Origin: Przewalskia tangutica
Lineage: Eukaryota; Streptophyta; Magnoliopsida; Solanales; Solanaceae
NCBI GenBank assembly: GCA_029844215.1
Contig: CM056731.1
Coordinates: 82,852,992-82,916,991 of the forward strand
Length of the DNA: 64,000 bases
Direction of reading: 5' to 3'
The translations under genes were made by a program, and so were the position numbers. Numbering within the stretch: position 1 is the first letter of the stretch; each line of letters begins with the position of its first letter. The notes under the pieces were generated by a model. It saw only the letters and a program-made list of their open reading frames with translations. It did no database searches and had not been told where the DNA came from. Of the stretch, positions 1 through 13,195 are shown piece after piece.

Positions 1-259
1 GGGGCCCTGTCCCGTCATAGTTGTTGTTACATTCTTAGAGGTCTATAGTACTGTTGTGGGCAGGGTTTGTAAAGGATTTAACTGTTCGGTTTGATATATA
101 TATATATATACGGGAAGGTGACCGTTTTGGTTAGCCTGTTTCTTACTTTATGTCTTGTTTCATGTTTAAGTTTTTATTTCCGCTGATTTTCTCTGATGTT
201 GTATCACTAGGGTGCCCGGGGTAAGGCACCAGTCGCGGGCCCAAGGTCGGGTCGTGACA
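1..259 (+). mobile_element. J: 3' end of a long Ty3/gypsy LTR, cut by window edge
   Basis: The stretch ends with GGGTCGTGACA at 249-259, preceded by the terminal block (about 190-259) that also ends C (27074) and F (42772) and that appears inverted at the left ends of A, B and M. It is therefore the right end of a plus-oriented long LTR of that family. It interrupts the Athila-like protease gene, which starts at 260. ACCAC at 260-264 would be the right-hand target-site copy, but its partner lies outside the window. Whether J is a solo LTR or part of a full element cannot be told. Confidence 0.75.
94..110. repeat. (AT)n microsatellite
   Basis: An uninterrupted alternating AT run of about 17 bp inside the LTR end J. 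F has a similar but shorter AT run at the equivalent position (near 42605-42615), so this is a length-variable part of the LTR. Confidence 0.85.
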
Positions 260-1231
260 ACCACGGTTCGGTCAGCCAGCTGCAGATTAACTGTGGTTGG
301 TTTGGCTTCCCCCAAACCCAATCTCTTGAACACAGACAGAGGCATGAGATTGATACTAGCCCATAAGTTACAAAGTGCCCTGTTGCATGTTACTTTGCCA
401 ATAGTGCAGGGCAGGGTGAAGCTTCCTGGATCTTTCAACTTATGAGGCAGTTTCTTTTGTAAGATGGCGTTGCACTTCTCTGTCAGCGCTACTGTCTCAT
501 AATCCGCCAACCTTCTCTTTTTCCCAAGTATCTCCTTCATGAATTTGAAGTATGCAGGCATTTGTTCTAACGCCTCAATGAAGGGGATGTTGATATGAAA
601 CTTCTTAAATACCTCCAAGAACTTGGAGAACTTCTTGTCTATGGCCTTCTTTTGGAGCCTCTGAGGGTAAGGGATTCTATCTGTGTATTCCCTCAAAGGT
701 GCTGGTGGAGCTTTCTCAACTGTAGGGTGGTCCTCAGTGACCCCCTCATTTCCTTCCTCAACTGTTTTCTCACCCTCTTTATCATGAACCACTGCGGTTT
801 GGGGAGCAACCTACTCCAACTGCTTTTCACTCCTTAACAACACTGCCTGACACTGCTATCTTAGATTGACCTTTGTATTGCTTGGGAGAGTTCCCTGCGG
901 CCTGTTGGTTACCATCTTCTCCAGTTGCCCAACCTGCGTTTCCATGTTCCTGAGAGGACTGGTTTGGACATGAACTAATGCGACCGTGAGTGTAAGCAAT
1001 GCAACCTCACCATCGTGGACTTTCTTGTGTAGGTGGTCTAAACTGCTGGGATGAGGTAGCGTTATTCTGTGCTTGCTGGTTCTGGTAATTACCTTGATAT
1101 GGTTGTTGTTGGGCCTGGTCGTTCCTTCACGAAAAGTTAGGGTGATTTCTCCACCCTGAATTGTATGTGTTGGAATTATAAGGCCGCTGAAAGTTCCCAA
1201 CTGCCGGAACCTGCTCCATTGGCACATTATT
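260..1231 (-). pseudogene. Athila-like gag 3' part and N-terminal aspartic protease (broken)
   Basis: This is the downstream half of the gag-pro gene whose upstream half is at 27915-28920. The segment nearest the D insertion encodes the glutamine-rich gag tail in a shifted frame (about 856-1227). A second open stretch (792 down to 260) carries the conserved pre-protease block PYPQRLQKK, KFLEVFKK and KDPGSFTLPCTIG, then the protease active-site region. There the usual catalytic Asp is Asn (NLWASINLMP, N at about 367-369), so the protease would be dead even if in frame. From 259 leftward the open frame runs into LTR J, so the apparent C-terminus (last 30 residues) is a junction artefact. RT and later domains lie outside the window. 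Confidence 0.8.
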
Positions 1232-1419
1232 TGTTACACCCCGTATTTCCAACAGTTTTAGATGAGAACGTATATGTGAAAATAAGATTTGAATTTTAGG
1301 ACGAAAGAAAGATTATTTTTCTTAAGGAAAAATATCGGAAACTTGTGAAGGAAAAGGTTTGTTAATTGAAATTTGGTATTTGAGACTTTTGGAATATATT
1401 AGAATTATAGATTTTTAAG

Positions 1420-4400
1420 TGTCACGACCCGAAACTGGGCCCGTGACTGGTGCCTTACCCCGGGCACCCTAGTGACACAACATCAGAGTAATCAGCGGAA
1501 CATAAAACATATACATGAAACAAGTGAAGTACAAAACAGTAATCTGAGGAAAACTTGCCTTTCAAGATATATAAATAACAACTTTACAACCGAATGCTTT
1601 AATCCTTTTTACCAACTCGCCACAACAGACTACTGCACTCTAAGAAATGATACGACAACAATGGCGGACAGGCCCGCCATACCCCGAACGTAAACACCTA
1701 CAACAACAGGGACTATACCAAGATAAGCCTCCGAGAAACGGAGCTTCCTACAAGCTGAATCGTGACTCCAAGAGCGAGGATCAACGATCGTGTACCTTTA
1801 CCGCGGATGAACGCAGCCTCGGGCGAGGTCAAGATAACAAAAATTTAGTATGCGAAATCAAAATACATATCAGAAATGAAATCATAGCGATCATATAAAG
1901 CAGAGACATGTATGATAACCGAACTACGCTTACAACAGCGATCATGTCAAGTCGGGACTCACGCCTCAAGTCATCACTCAAGTATAACAATGGGTCTCGT
2001 GCCCACAACATCAATCATGCCGTGGAATACCTTCCTCACCGCGCCTATGATATAAAAGCACCAAGGAACACATATGAACACCAGGTCCCACCTGTGTCAT
2101 CATAAAACTGTACGGGTAAGTACGAAGGCATAGCCGACTACTAAAAACCCACAGTACCAACAAGGTCATGAATCAGATTATAAGATCTGCTCTAGACCGT
2201 CACATGATCAAAGCCGCCACTTGCCCACGATCAATGCACGCGTCTAACTCGAACTCCGCAGCCCGCATAGGCCAATCTCATCGGCCCGCATGAGGTATTC
2301 CCCGCATCGAGGGTAGCTACTCCCCGGCAACGTCCTGGACTTCGCAGTCCGCATGGCCACATGGACCGCATGCCCATAAAGGACGATACTAACACGAACT
2401 CGTAGTTCCGCATAGCCCGGGACTGCGTGAGGTATTCTCGAATCATAGGTCCATCGACCGCTGAAGTCTACCCCGCGTCGGAGGCGCCTTAACCGGAATC
2501 ATCTCAAGAGATGAGTGATGTAAAATACTAACACAACGACTTATCGTTAAGCAACATAAGCACAACGAAGGAAACCCCTTTACACAACATCACAAGATAC
2601 TAACACACGTAGCATCCTAGCATGTTTACTTATCAATCAACAAGAAAGTATTACCAGGCTATCACAACCAACACAATCAAGTTATACACACAAGGTACTT
2701 TCGCTATATGCTAACAAGTTCGGGTTTTATCCCCAAAGTACTTCATCGTTAACTCTTTAAAAGATACGTTACTTTCACAATGTCACACAATACGTAGTAT
2801 AAATAGAGTGACTATCCTTTTAAAGTAAATCGCCATTACTCTTTGTAAAATCAAGTAGCAACATTCTTTCCAATGATCAAGTTTTCCTAATTTCCAATGT
2901 TCAAGTTTCTCATTTTAGAAAGGTTTCGTAGTTCATAGTCTTATTCAATTAAGAATATAATTCTCCTTTAAATTATCTGAGAAACATAAGTCTTATGTGA
3001 GTAGGATATTCTTGTTTATAACAATCTTATTACAGCAGCCATGATCTAGGAATATCATTTTGTCTCATCTTAGCTTCTATGCGGATGGAAGTTTCTACCG
3101 GTTTTAATAATACTTAATCACAAAACATTTCCTTTTATTAACGCCGCAGTTGGTTTGTCGATACACATTCGATTTCCAAAATCAAGAAACATTCTTAAGA
3201 CGTTATACCTAACTTTCCATAAAGCTAGTATAACTCTTAAGTTTTCAAAACAAATCAAGTATTACTTCTCCTCAAAATGATTCAAAACTCTTTTGAAATA
3301 CTTCAAGTTCTTTATTAACACATAACAAGCCGCTTATAGTTCAAATCGATTACCTTTTAAAACCACATGTATTTTCTTACCAACATAAAGCCGTTATAAC
3401 CAACTTCCCATAAAGCCGTTATAACACTTTATGTTTTACACCAATCAAATACATTTAGTACATGACGCTCACCGTACTACATAGTTCACACATATCATGC
3501 TAGAAGAGATAGGAAGAGGTTCACATACCTCGCGACGAGTATCGACTAATAGCAAAACGCCCAAGTACTCCCAACCGCCGCTACTCCTAAGCCAAGTAGA
3601 ACGCGTCACACGTAGTACTTCAACCTATAAGGCCACGCGCGCTTATTAACATCGTAGAACATTCTACGTAAAATTCGCAAAGACTCTCCCCGCCACAACA
3701 GAAATCTCCTCCTCTATCGAGGCCGCTACCAAGCCAACCGGGGGTTATACATCTAACCCGAACGGTACAATTCTACTATACCGTAATACTACACAAGTCT
3801 CTGTAATACACCCATGTAATTACTGATCGATTCTTCCTTATTCTTCAGCTTAAGTCAAAAGACATTGCCAACAACTACGTTCGATTCTATATATAGTATA
3901 CTTCAACTATATATTCTAACAACATGTAATATCCAATTACAATAGGGACAAGATAATTACCTCGATAAGCCCATAATTATCCGAGTTAAAAGTCGATCCT
4001 TAGCAATGTTTCGCTCTACACCGGTGCTCCGTCCGCCCAAACAACCCTTAGAAGTTCTAACCAACTTCTACAAAGCACTCCAACTAACCATGGAGATTTC
4101 CTTAGGGTTTTGTGGACCGACGGGAAGTATGATAGTATTTCGGCTTTTCAGATAGATATAACCTTAGAATACTACAAGGTATAAGGCTAAGGTATTTGGG
4201 CATTACAACAATACTTTGAGAGTATTTCTCAACCATGGGTACCCACGAGAACACCCCAAGGGGGTGCTCTCCGGGCGGCCTACTAGGAAGGGGAGAGGTG
4301 CTCTTGGACGAGAGTCAACAAGAGGGAGGAGAGGGTTCTCAAGACTTAGAGATTTGAGGATGAAGAAGTCTTCAAAGGGAGGGGTATTTATAGGGTAAGC

Positions 4401-5053
4401 AAAGGCCAACCAAGGGCCAAGATCTAGCCAAGTGCTATGCAAGTGTAGGGCCAAGATGTGCCCAAGTGCCCCTAGTCCCTACTCCACAAATCCTCACAAA
4501 ATATCTCACCAACTTGACCCTTCAAACGCCCAGGGTGGCCGTCTAACTCCACCAACTCGGGGTGACAAGTGTCGCCTCTCGTTGGTCCAAAACATTTCAT
4601 CTCGGAAAAATCCGCAAAAATAAGAAAAGACATAGCCGAATTTTCCTCGCAAGTTATGTAAAACGCTTCGTTTAAAAAACGACTTAATCCAGACTGTGCT
4701 CAAACGTCATTCTACCAAGCCACTTGGGGTGACACGTGTCACCCTCCTAATGGCCCAAAATAAAACATCTTCCAAAATATCCACAATGGCCAAAATCTCA
4801 AAACAAAGTGGGCCCACAAAACCGTAAATTTCTCCGTGGCCCCACGTGACCATTTCCAAAAATAAAATTCCATATTTTTCTAATATTCCAGAAGTCCGAA
4901 TACCAAACTGGGAATCCACCCCATTAACGAACCTTTTTCCTTCACAAAACCGGAAACTTTTCCGTGGAAAATTACTCTTTCTTCCTTTCCAATCTTTCTC
5001 AGTATTCTCGCACGCACGCCTCGCATACATACCTGTGAACTACGGGTATAACA
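1420..5053 (-). repeat. A 3' LTR
   Basis: Terminal repeat of A, matching 7528-11207 along its length. The two copies differ mostly by small changes at CAG/CTG/CCGG-like words and by homopolymer length. Small open frames in it (for example 1472-1693, 1647-1898 and 4203-4454) have no recognisable protein similarity and are not conserved between the copies. Confidence 0.9.
4385..4392 (-). promoter_or_regulatory. A 3' LTR TATA box (TATAAATA)
   Basis: Minus-strand TATAAATA followed by CCCC. The same word sits at the equivalent place in the A, B and M LTRs and in C and F, always in the sense direction of the element, so it is a good candidate for the LTR promoter core. Confidence 0.6.
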
Positions 5054-5067
5054 TTCTTCCCCTTAGA
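5054..5067 (-). other. A polypurine tract
   Basis: Directly inside the 3' LTR the minus strand reads TAAGGGGAAGAA, a purine run adjacent to the LTR start. Equivalent tracts are at 18833-18846 (B), 35309-35323 (E) and 50218-50231 (M). In plant gypsy elements this primes plus-strand DNA synthesis. Confidence 0.75.
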
Positions 5068-5364
5068 AACATTCGTCCCGAATGTTCATTCTAAGTCTCA
5101 AACATACGCGGCCAAGATAGTCTTCACTTCTATACTTACGAAACAATCCCGCCATACCGCCACGTAAAATACTGCGCAACATACTTATATCCAAGTCTAC
5201 GAGGAAACACCTCTAACATCACCACAAATACACTTTTGTCACTTTGCCGAGAGCCTAGCTCCGACGACCCAACAAATGGTACCGGCCGCCATGATCATCG
5301 TTCGCCGTGACACTCGAACCCTTACCACATTTCGACATCGCTTTAGTTTCCAAAACTCGGGTTA

Positions 5365-5691
5365 CTATCTCTTTACGTGGGCATCATTAATCGGGAACAT
5401 TCTCGATGGATCTTCGATACTTTCGAACATAACAATACGAAAAGATCGGACGCCCCGCCTCCTAAGTCGGACCAAGAAAGCTAACATATAGGCAACCCGC
5501 CTATTCTTCACATGAACTCTTAAAGGCCCAAAGTAACTCGGGCTAAGTTCCTTCGTTTCAAACTCGTCACACCGTCCGGTGGTACTTTCAAGAAGACCGA
5601 CCGTCAACTGAACTCTAAGCCGTCGCCGATTATCCGCACGATTCCTCCGAGCCGCCGTAACTTCTTCTAGATGAGCTTTTCCTATCCACAC
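5365..5691 (-). pseudogene. Decayed integrase C-terminal remnant of A
   Basis: The minus-strand frame (108 codons) keeps fragments of the segment that precedes the chromodomain in M: ADNRRR near its start, KELSPSYFGPLRV and a degenerate DPSRMFPIND. In M the matching parts are YADHRRR, KLSPRYIGPYQIV and DPSRVHPIDD (50505-50903). The middle is frame-shifted and no catalytic core is present. This shows A descends from a pol-bearing ancestor and lost RT, RNase H and the integrase core by internal deletion. Confidence 0.6.
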
Positions 5692-6599
5692 TGCCGGAAC
5701 AAGCTCAACTAATCGCTCAACCTTGCCAACATCGAACCAATCGGCCGCAACTTACACTTCCGCCCTACAAGGCTTCATAAGGCGACCTCCGAACACCGAA
5801 ATGGTAGCTTAAACGCCTCTCCACAGAGACAACAATCTTCACAACTACCCCGACCTACATACCGCCCGGTGGCGAACGCGACTCGAGACTCACCGAGTCC
5901 TTAACCCCGCTGGTAAAACTTCCGAAACAAAAACACCAGAACTGGCTCCACTGTCGCCATAAGGTGAAGGTAGGCACCGTGCAGCCTTACAACCTTTCTC
6001 GATAAATCAACATCGCTGAGTGAACGGTCCCGATCAAGAACACGATGGGTCGCTTCATCGACCGACCATCGTCGAACGATCCACGAACTCAGACTGGTTC
6101 ACTAAACTTGGGCCTAACACCCTCGTGACCCTTCCACAAGTCGGGACCACCACAACCAGACCCAACCACCAAACATGTCGCGGTTGACCCGCAACGCGGC
6201 CTCAACCCGACCCGCAAGGCGCAAAATACTATCTCCCGGGCGAACAATCTCTCAAAACACGCTATTTAAAACCTAGCGGTCTTCTTAGCTCAACTACCCT
6301 CTTCCTTCCACACTACTCGTGACTTATCCCACGAACATAGCTCACGTGCACTATGCACTCCTATAAGGGTCAAACATAATATACGTCTTTTACTCGAGAT
6401 GGCCTTACCTCTAAGGTCTCTACGCCAGAAACTCTAAGGCTCACACTTTCTATCCCACACCATCTTACTAGGTTAAACAACCATGATTTCTAATCACAAC
6501 TAACATACTGCTACCAGAACATAGCACTTAAGGTTTACTCACCTTATCACATAAACAACATTCTAGAGGGTTTAGGATATGCCTGCATCTATCGCTTCA
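5692..6599 (-). other. A internal region, no readable domain
   Basis: About 0.9 kb between the integrase remnant and the gag remnant. I see no convincing protein domain in any frame. It includes a segment (about 6080-6250, near the words cacgaactcagactgg) whose counterparts lie in the B (about 19320) and E (about 37240) internal regions, so it is shared internal sequence and not a separate insertion. Confidence 0.4.
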
Positions 6600-7333
6600 C
6601 TCCCTATGTCGTTCTAGTCGAACCCGCCTGTAGGCGATTATAGAAGGTGACGAACTACCCACCTGCATCAAGACAAAATCCTTCTACTAGGTCACCTATT
6701 CGACATATGGCCCCGACGGCCACAGTACAACAAGTATCAATCTAAAAGACGACATTCCCGATGACGCTCGTCACATGAATCGAAACCCCGAGTCCTCGAC
6801 CAACTCCCGCATACCGAACGCATCAATCCCGTGGGGACCTCTTTGCACCGGGCGGATGCATAATCTAATCTGCCGCGAGGCGACTTGCCTCGGTTACCAA
6901 AGGACCTAGCCGCCCGCCCTTCTCGATGTCCTTTAACCCGCCGATCTCTACGCTTTCTACCGCCGCGTATAAGCCCGCTCATAGGCCATGCTCACGCCTA
7001 GTCAAGAATTACTCTTGTACAACCTCTCTTTAGATAGTCATCAAGACTCGCAGACATCGGTATTTTCTCCGTAGCCACATCCATAGCTAGTAATGCGGTC
7101 GCCTCTCTCGCAATCTATATTCTCTGCTCCCAATCGCGAACCGGCGTTCAAATATCATGGCCGCAGAGGAATCGCCGCTGCGGCTAAACTCGCCCGGGGC
7201 TAGCGACGTCGCAGAAATCCCGAATGGCACCATCCAAGGTGATAATTGGGCTTGTGCCCACGCAACCCTCCGAACTCAACTCGCAGCCTCCGGCCGCTTT
7301 GCCTCTCCGCCCGGGTTGCCCTACGCGAGGCAT
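6600..7333 (-). pseudogene. Decayed gag start of A
   Basis: A minus-strand ATG at 7331-7333 begins MPRVGQPG, aligned with the gag starts of B (ATG at 21014) and M (ATG at 55090, MPPRKATRA) relative to the primer site. The frame breaks repeatedly after this point and only low-quality traces of the gag core are visible down to about 6600. No zinc knuckle is recognisable. Even the start lacks the exact residues seen in M, so this is called a remnant. Confidence 0.5.
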
Positions 7334-7515
7334 AACGATAAGTGGAAAGAATTTCGTCGAGGGTCCAACTTTCAACACCGCTCTAAGGCACGATCTCGAG
7401 TGAGAAGAATAGAAACCATCCTAAATATCCTATAGCCTCCGACATTGGCGTGGTGCACAACACACCGATAATCAAGACTCTACCGATACTCGTAGACACT
7501 TTTCGAGGATTAATC

Positions 7516-7526
7516 GCTCGATACCA
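7516..7526 (-). other. A primer-binding site (initiator Met tRNA type, damaged)
   Basis: The minus strand reads TGGTATCGAGC one base from the 5' LTR end. The canonical plant site is TGGTATCAGAGC, seen perfectly in E at 37984-37995. The copy here has lost a base within the CAG of the site. Confidence 0.7.
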
Positions 7527-9839
7527 CTGTCACGACCAAATCGGCCCGTGGATGGTGCCTTACCCCGCACCCTAGTGACACAACATCGAGTAATCACGAA
7601 CATAAAACATATACATGAAACAAGTGAAGTACAAAACAAGAACTGAGGAAAACTTGCCTTTCGATATATAAATAACAACTTTTACAATCGAACAGCTTTA
7701 ATCCTTTTTACCAACTCCCGCCACAACAGACTACAGACCTCTAAGAAATGATACGACAACAATGGCGGGACAGGGCCCCGCCATACCCCTGAACGTAAAC
7801 ACCTACAACAACAGAGGACTATACCAAGATAAGCCTCCGGAGAAACGGAGCTTCCCACAAGCTGAACTGTGACCCTAAGAGCGAGGATCAACGACTGGTG
7901 TACCTTTACTCGCGGCAGATGAACGCAGCTTCGGGCGAGGTCGATAACAGTACCGCATGCGAAATCTGAAAATACATATCAGAATGAAATCATAGCCTAT
8001 ATAAAGCAGAGACATGTATGATAACCGAACTACGCCATAACAGAGCAAATATGTCAAGTCGTGGACTCACGCCTCAAGTCATCACTCAAGTATAACAACG
8101 GGTCTCGTGCCCACAACATCAATCATGCCGTGGAATACCTTCCTCACCGCCGCAGCCTATGATATAAAAGCACCAAGGAACACATATGAACACCGGTCCC
8201 ACCTGTCATCATAAAATCAGACGGTAAGTACGAAGGCATAGCCGACTACTAAAAACCTACGCACTAACAAGGTCACGAATCAGATCATAAGATCTGTCTA
8301 GACCGTCACATGATCAAAGCCGCCACTTGCCCACGATCAATGTACGCGCCTAACCTCGAACTCCCGCAGCCCGCGATAGGCCAATCTCATCGCCCGCATG
8401 AGGTATTCCCGCATCGAGGGTAGCTACTCCCCGCAACGCCCCGACTTCGCACCGCATGGCCACGGACCGCATGCCCATAAAGGACGATACTAACTCGAAC
8501 TCGTAGTTCCGCATAGGCCGGGACTGCATGAGGTATTCTCGAATCATAGTCCATCGACCCGCTGAAGTCTACCCCGCGACGGAGGGCGCTTAACCCTAAT
8601 CATCTCAAGAGATGAGTGATGTAAAATACTAACACAATGACTTATCGTTAAGCAACATAAGCACAACGAAGGAAACCCTTTACACAACATCACAAGATAC
8701 TAACACACGTAGCATCCTAGCATGTTTACTTATCAATCAACAAGAAAGTATTACTGTGCTATCTCAAACCAACACAATCAAGTTATTCACACAAGGTACT
8801 TTATGCTAACAAGTTCGGGGTTTTATCCCCAAAGTACTTCATACGTTAACTCTTTAAAAGATACGTTACTTTCACAATGTCACACAATACCCGTAGTATA
8901 AATAGAGTGACTATCCTTTTAAAGTAAATCAATTACTTCTCTTTGTAAAATCAAGTAGCAACATTCTTTTCCAATGATCAAGTTTGCCTAATTTCCAATG
9001 TTCAAGTTTCTCATTTTAGAAAGGTTTCGTAGTTCATAGTCTTATTCAATTAAGAATATAATTCTCCTTTAAATTATCTGAGAAACATAAGTCTTATGTG
9101 AGTAGGATATTCTTGTTTATAACAATCTTATTACAATGACATGATCTAGGAATATCATTTTGTCTCATCTTAGCTTCTATGCAGATGGAAGTTTCTCTGG
9201 TTTTAATAATACTTAATCACAAAACATTTCCTTATTAACGCTGCAGTTGGTTTGTCGATACACATTCGATTTCCAAAATCAAGAAACATTCTTAAGACGT
9301 TATACCTAACTTTCCATAAAGCTAGTATAACTCTTAAGTTTTCAAAACAAATCAAGTATTACTTCTCCTCAAAATGATTCAAAACTCTTTTGAAATACTT
9401 CAAGTTCTTTATTAACACATAACAAGCCGCTTATAGTTCAAATCGATTACCTTTTAAAAACCACATGTATTTTCTTACCAACATAAAGCCGTTATAACCA
9501 ACTTCCCATAAAGCCGTTATAACACTTTATGTTTTACACCAATCAAATACATTTAGTACACGTACGCTCACCGCATTACATAGTTCACACATATCACGCT
9601 AGAAGAGATAGGAAGAGGTTCACATACCTCGCGACGAGTATCGACTAATAGCAAAACGCCCAAGTACTCCCAACCGTCGGCTACTCCTTAAGCCAAGTAA
9701 CGCGCCACACGTAGTACTTCAACCTATAAGGCCACGCGCGCTTTATTAACATCGTAGAACATTCTACGTAAAATTGGCAAAGACCTCCCGCCACAACAGA
9801 AATCTCCTCCTCTATCGAGGCCGGCTACCAAGCCACCCA

Positions 9840-9852
9840 GGGGGGGGGGGGG
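9840..9852. repeat. poly-G run
   Basis: Thirteen consecutive G. The equivalent place in the partner LTR (about 3740) has only five, so the run is length-unstable or miscalled. Confidence 0.85.
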
Positions 9853-10530
9853 TTATACATCTAACCCGAACGGGTACAATTCTACACCCCGGTAATAAAA
9901 CACAAGTCTCATCAGAATACGCCTATGTAATTACGATTCGCCTTCCTTATTCTTCAGGCTTAAGTCAAAAGACATTGCCAACAACTACGTTCAGTTCTAT
10001 ATATAGTATACTTCAACTATATATTCTAACAACATGTAATATCCAATTACAATAGGGGGACAAGATAATTACCTCGATAAGCCCATAATTATCCGAGTTT
10101 AAAGTCGATCCTTAGCAATGTTTCGCTCCTACACCGGGTGCTCCGTCCCGCTCCAACCAACCCTTAGAAGTTCTAACCAACTTCTACAAAGCACTCCAAC
10201 TAACCATGGAGATTTCCTTAGGGTTTCGGTTTTGTGACTGACGGGAAGTATGATAGTATTTCTGGGCTTTTCGTATAGATATAACCTTAGAATACTACAA
10301 GGTATAAGGCTAAGGTATTTGGGCATTACAACAATACTTTTGAGAGTATTTCTCAACCAAGGGGGGGGGGTACCCCACGAGAACACCCCAAGGTAGGGGG
10401 GGTGCTCTCGGCCGAAGGGCCTACTAGGAAGGGGAGAGGGTGCTCTTGGACGAGAGTCAACAAGAGGGAGGAGAGGGGTTCTCAAGACTTAGAGATTTGA
10501 GGGATGAAGAAGTCTTCAAAGGGAGGGGGG

Positions 10531-10538
10531 TATTTATA
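10531..10538 (-). promoter_or_regulatory. A 5' LTR TATA box (TATAAATA)
   Basis: Minus-strand TATAAATACCCCCC, positionally equivalent to 4385-4392. As the copy in the 5' LTR, this is the one that would drive transcription of A. Confidence 0.6.
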
Positions 10539-11484
10539 GGGTAAGCAAAGGCCAACCAAGGGCCAAGATCTAGCCAAGTGCTATGCAAGTGTAGGGCCAA
10601 GATGTGCCCAAGTTCCCCTAGTCCCTACTCCACAAATCCTCACAAAATATCTCACCAACTGACCCTTCAAACGCCGAGCGCGCCGTCCAACTCACCAACT
10701 CGGGGTGACAAGTGTCGCCTCTCGTTGGTCCAAAACATTTCATCTCTCGGAAAATCCGCAAAAATAAGAAAAGACATAGCGGAATTTTCCTCGCAAGTTA
10801 TGTAAAACGTTTAGTCGAAAAACGACTTAATTCCACTGCGCTCAAATGTCATTCTACTGCCACCAGGGGGTGACACGTGTCACCCTCCTAATGGCCCAAA
10901 ATAAAACATCTTCCAAAATATCCACAATGGCCAAAATCTCGAAAACAAAGTGGGCTCTACAAAACCAGAATTTCTCCCGTGGGCCCCACGTGACCATTTC
11001 CGAAAATAAAATTCCATATTTTTCTAATATTCCAGGAAGTCCGAATACCAAATCTGGGAATCCAATTCCCATTAACGAACCTTTTTCCTTCACAAAAACC
11101 GGAAACTTTTCCGTGGAAAAATTACCTCTTTCTTCCTTTCCAATCTTTCTGTCGTATTCTCGTACGTACGCCCTCGCATACATACCCAGGAACTACGGGG
11201 TATAACATTAAGTTCGGATTTGGTCACGTGGGGCCCACGACAACATTTTACCGTTTTGTGAGGCCCACAATATTTTGAGATATTTTGACCAATTATGGAT
11301 ATTTTGGGAGATGAAATATTTTGGACAAATCGGAGGGTGACACGTGGAACCCCCCCACTTGTCTTGGTCTTGGATGACTTTGACCCTAGATATTTTGGAG
11401 ACAAGTGGAGGTGAGTCCCACTCCACTTGTCTTGCTACATTTAATCCCTACACTTGTCCTCATCTCACTACATGGAGTGCATAG

Positions 11485-11492
11485 TATATACA
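11485..11492 (+). promoter_or_regulatory. possible D LTR TATA box
   Basis: TATATACA in the plus (sense) strand of D. The E LTRs carry a similar AT-rich word in the matching antisense position (about 34809-34817 and 45022-45030). It is weaker than the TATAAATA boxes of A, B, C, F and M. Confidence 0.35.
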
Positions 11493-13195
11493 TAGAGGGA
11501 GTGCAAGACTAGATCAACACTTAGAATTATTTCACAAAGCAAATATATTGTCCCTGTGTAGTCTCGGCCAAGGCTCTCCAAGAGCAAGAAAATTCTTCAC
11601 ATCTTGTTGATAAATCCTCAAACTCAAGGCTAAGCTCCCTAATGAAGTTCTAAGCCTAGCTAAACCCTTAAAACCCCAAGAACTATGTGTTGGCCGAGAA
11701 TAGATAGGGTGAAACCCTAAGTTTTATCAACTTTTTGGAAGTGAAATACAAAGTGGAGTTGTGTATAAGTTTATAGGGGTCACATATATGTGATTGGATC
11801 TTGAAGAAGTGGAGCAAATGAAAACTGCGGACCAAAACCTAAGGGGCTGTTTTGGACGATTTTTTGGCCCAAAAATGAGGTAATGATTCTTCTTCCTCCG
11901 CAGTAATTGAATATTACTTATTGTTATATAGTAGGAATGCATTTATGTTAAGGATGAAATGGAAAATAAGATGTGTATGTAGTATATATGGTGTTGGGGC
12001 CGAGACTTGCCATTTTGGCGTCTTGAAATCGTTGGGCAGTTTTATCGTCATCTACACTTGTCGCATGTAAATGAAGGAAATATTGTTGTTGTTAGTTTAT
12101 ATAACTTATATAACATGCTGGAATGAGAATTGGATTAAAAGGAATTTAGGAAAAGGACCTTGGATTGTTCTTGTTGTTAAGGGCCGAAACTGCCCAAGAA
12201 TTGTTAGACATGTTGTGTCATTTTTATGGATTGTTTTGGGGTATTAGAATGCTGGAAATTCAGCCCCTAATATGCATGATTAATGTAGTAAGATGGCTAA
12301 TGAAAGTCCCAAGGAATAAGGGTGTTAAAGGCTTCACATTGTACCCTTAATGTTGGATAAATTGTGTACTGTTTTATGAACTGTTTTGTATAGATTGTGG
12401 GACAGAATTTTACACGTCCAGTTAGGCGTGTAATCCCCTTTGGTTAACTGTTGGTTGATGAATACGGGTCTTGGAAAAGGTGGAAAAATACGTAGAAACA
12501 AAGGAAGTGCTGCCCAAATTTCCGTAGAATTAGAGGGCAATTATTTGGTATTAGTCTTACTATAGTAAGCTTGAAATTGATAGAAGTGATATCGTTATTA
12601 TAGGTTGATGTACTACGTGTAGTATATTCTACTTGGAGGGTGGAATAGCCAATGAGGTTGAAGTACATTGGAGCGTATTGCTACTTGTCGTTTGGGTTAG
12701 TCGCCAACGAGGTATGTGAACTTCTTTCTTCTATCGACATGATTATCCTTGAAGTATATTTGCCTTGATAGTTGGAGTATACGTGACTTATTTTCTTAAA
12801 GTACTTGCCTTGTCATTAGGAAGTATTCATGTTATTGATTTTATGCTAAAGGCATGTCTAAAATATTCTTAAGTTCTTACCAAGTCTTATGGGGGATGTT
12901 GGTAAGAGTCGTTAGGAAGTATTTGAGTCGAGTTGACTTTGCTAATTTACTACACTAATGAAAATAGGTATCGAACAAGTCATTGCAGCATTAATAAAAA
13001 TGTATCGACAATCAATTATATTGAAATGAGTAGAATTCTCCATCTGCATAGAAACTAAGATAAGACAAAATTGCATTACATTTTCTAAATCATGGTTGCT
13101 TTAACAAGATCGTTATAAACGAGTATAACCTATTCACAACTCATAAAAGTATTAATTTTGAAAGTACATGAGACTTGGATTTCGAAAGTATAAAT

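Larger units (their letters stand above)
1420..11207 (-). mobile_element. A: two-LTR, non-autonomous Tekay-like element
   Basis: The ends are TGTCACGACC (1420) and GGGGTATAACA (11207), flanked by TTAAG at 1415-1419 and 11208-11212. The LTRs are 1420-5053 (3') and 7528-11207 (5'). The internal region is only about 2.5 kb and keeps a polypurine tract, a primer-binding site, the gag start and a trace of the integrase C-terminus, but no reverse transcriptase. It would need enzymes from a relative such as M. It is inserted in D in the opposite orientation. Confidence 0.92.
7528..11207 (-). repeat. A 5' LTR
   Basis: Starts TGTCACGACC at 7528 and ends GGGTATAACA at 11207. It is the partner of 1420-5053. 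It contains a 13-base G run at 9840-9852 where the other copy has five G, and another G run near 10359-10368. Confidence 0.9.
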
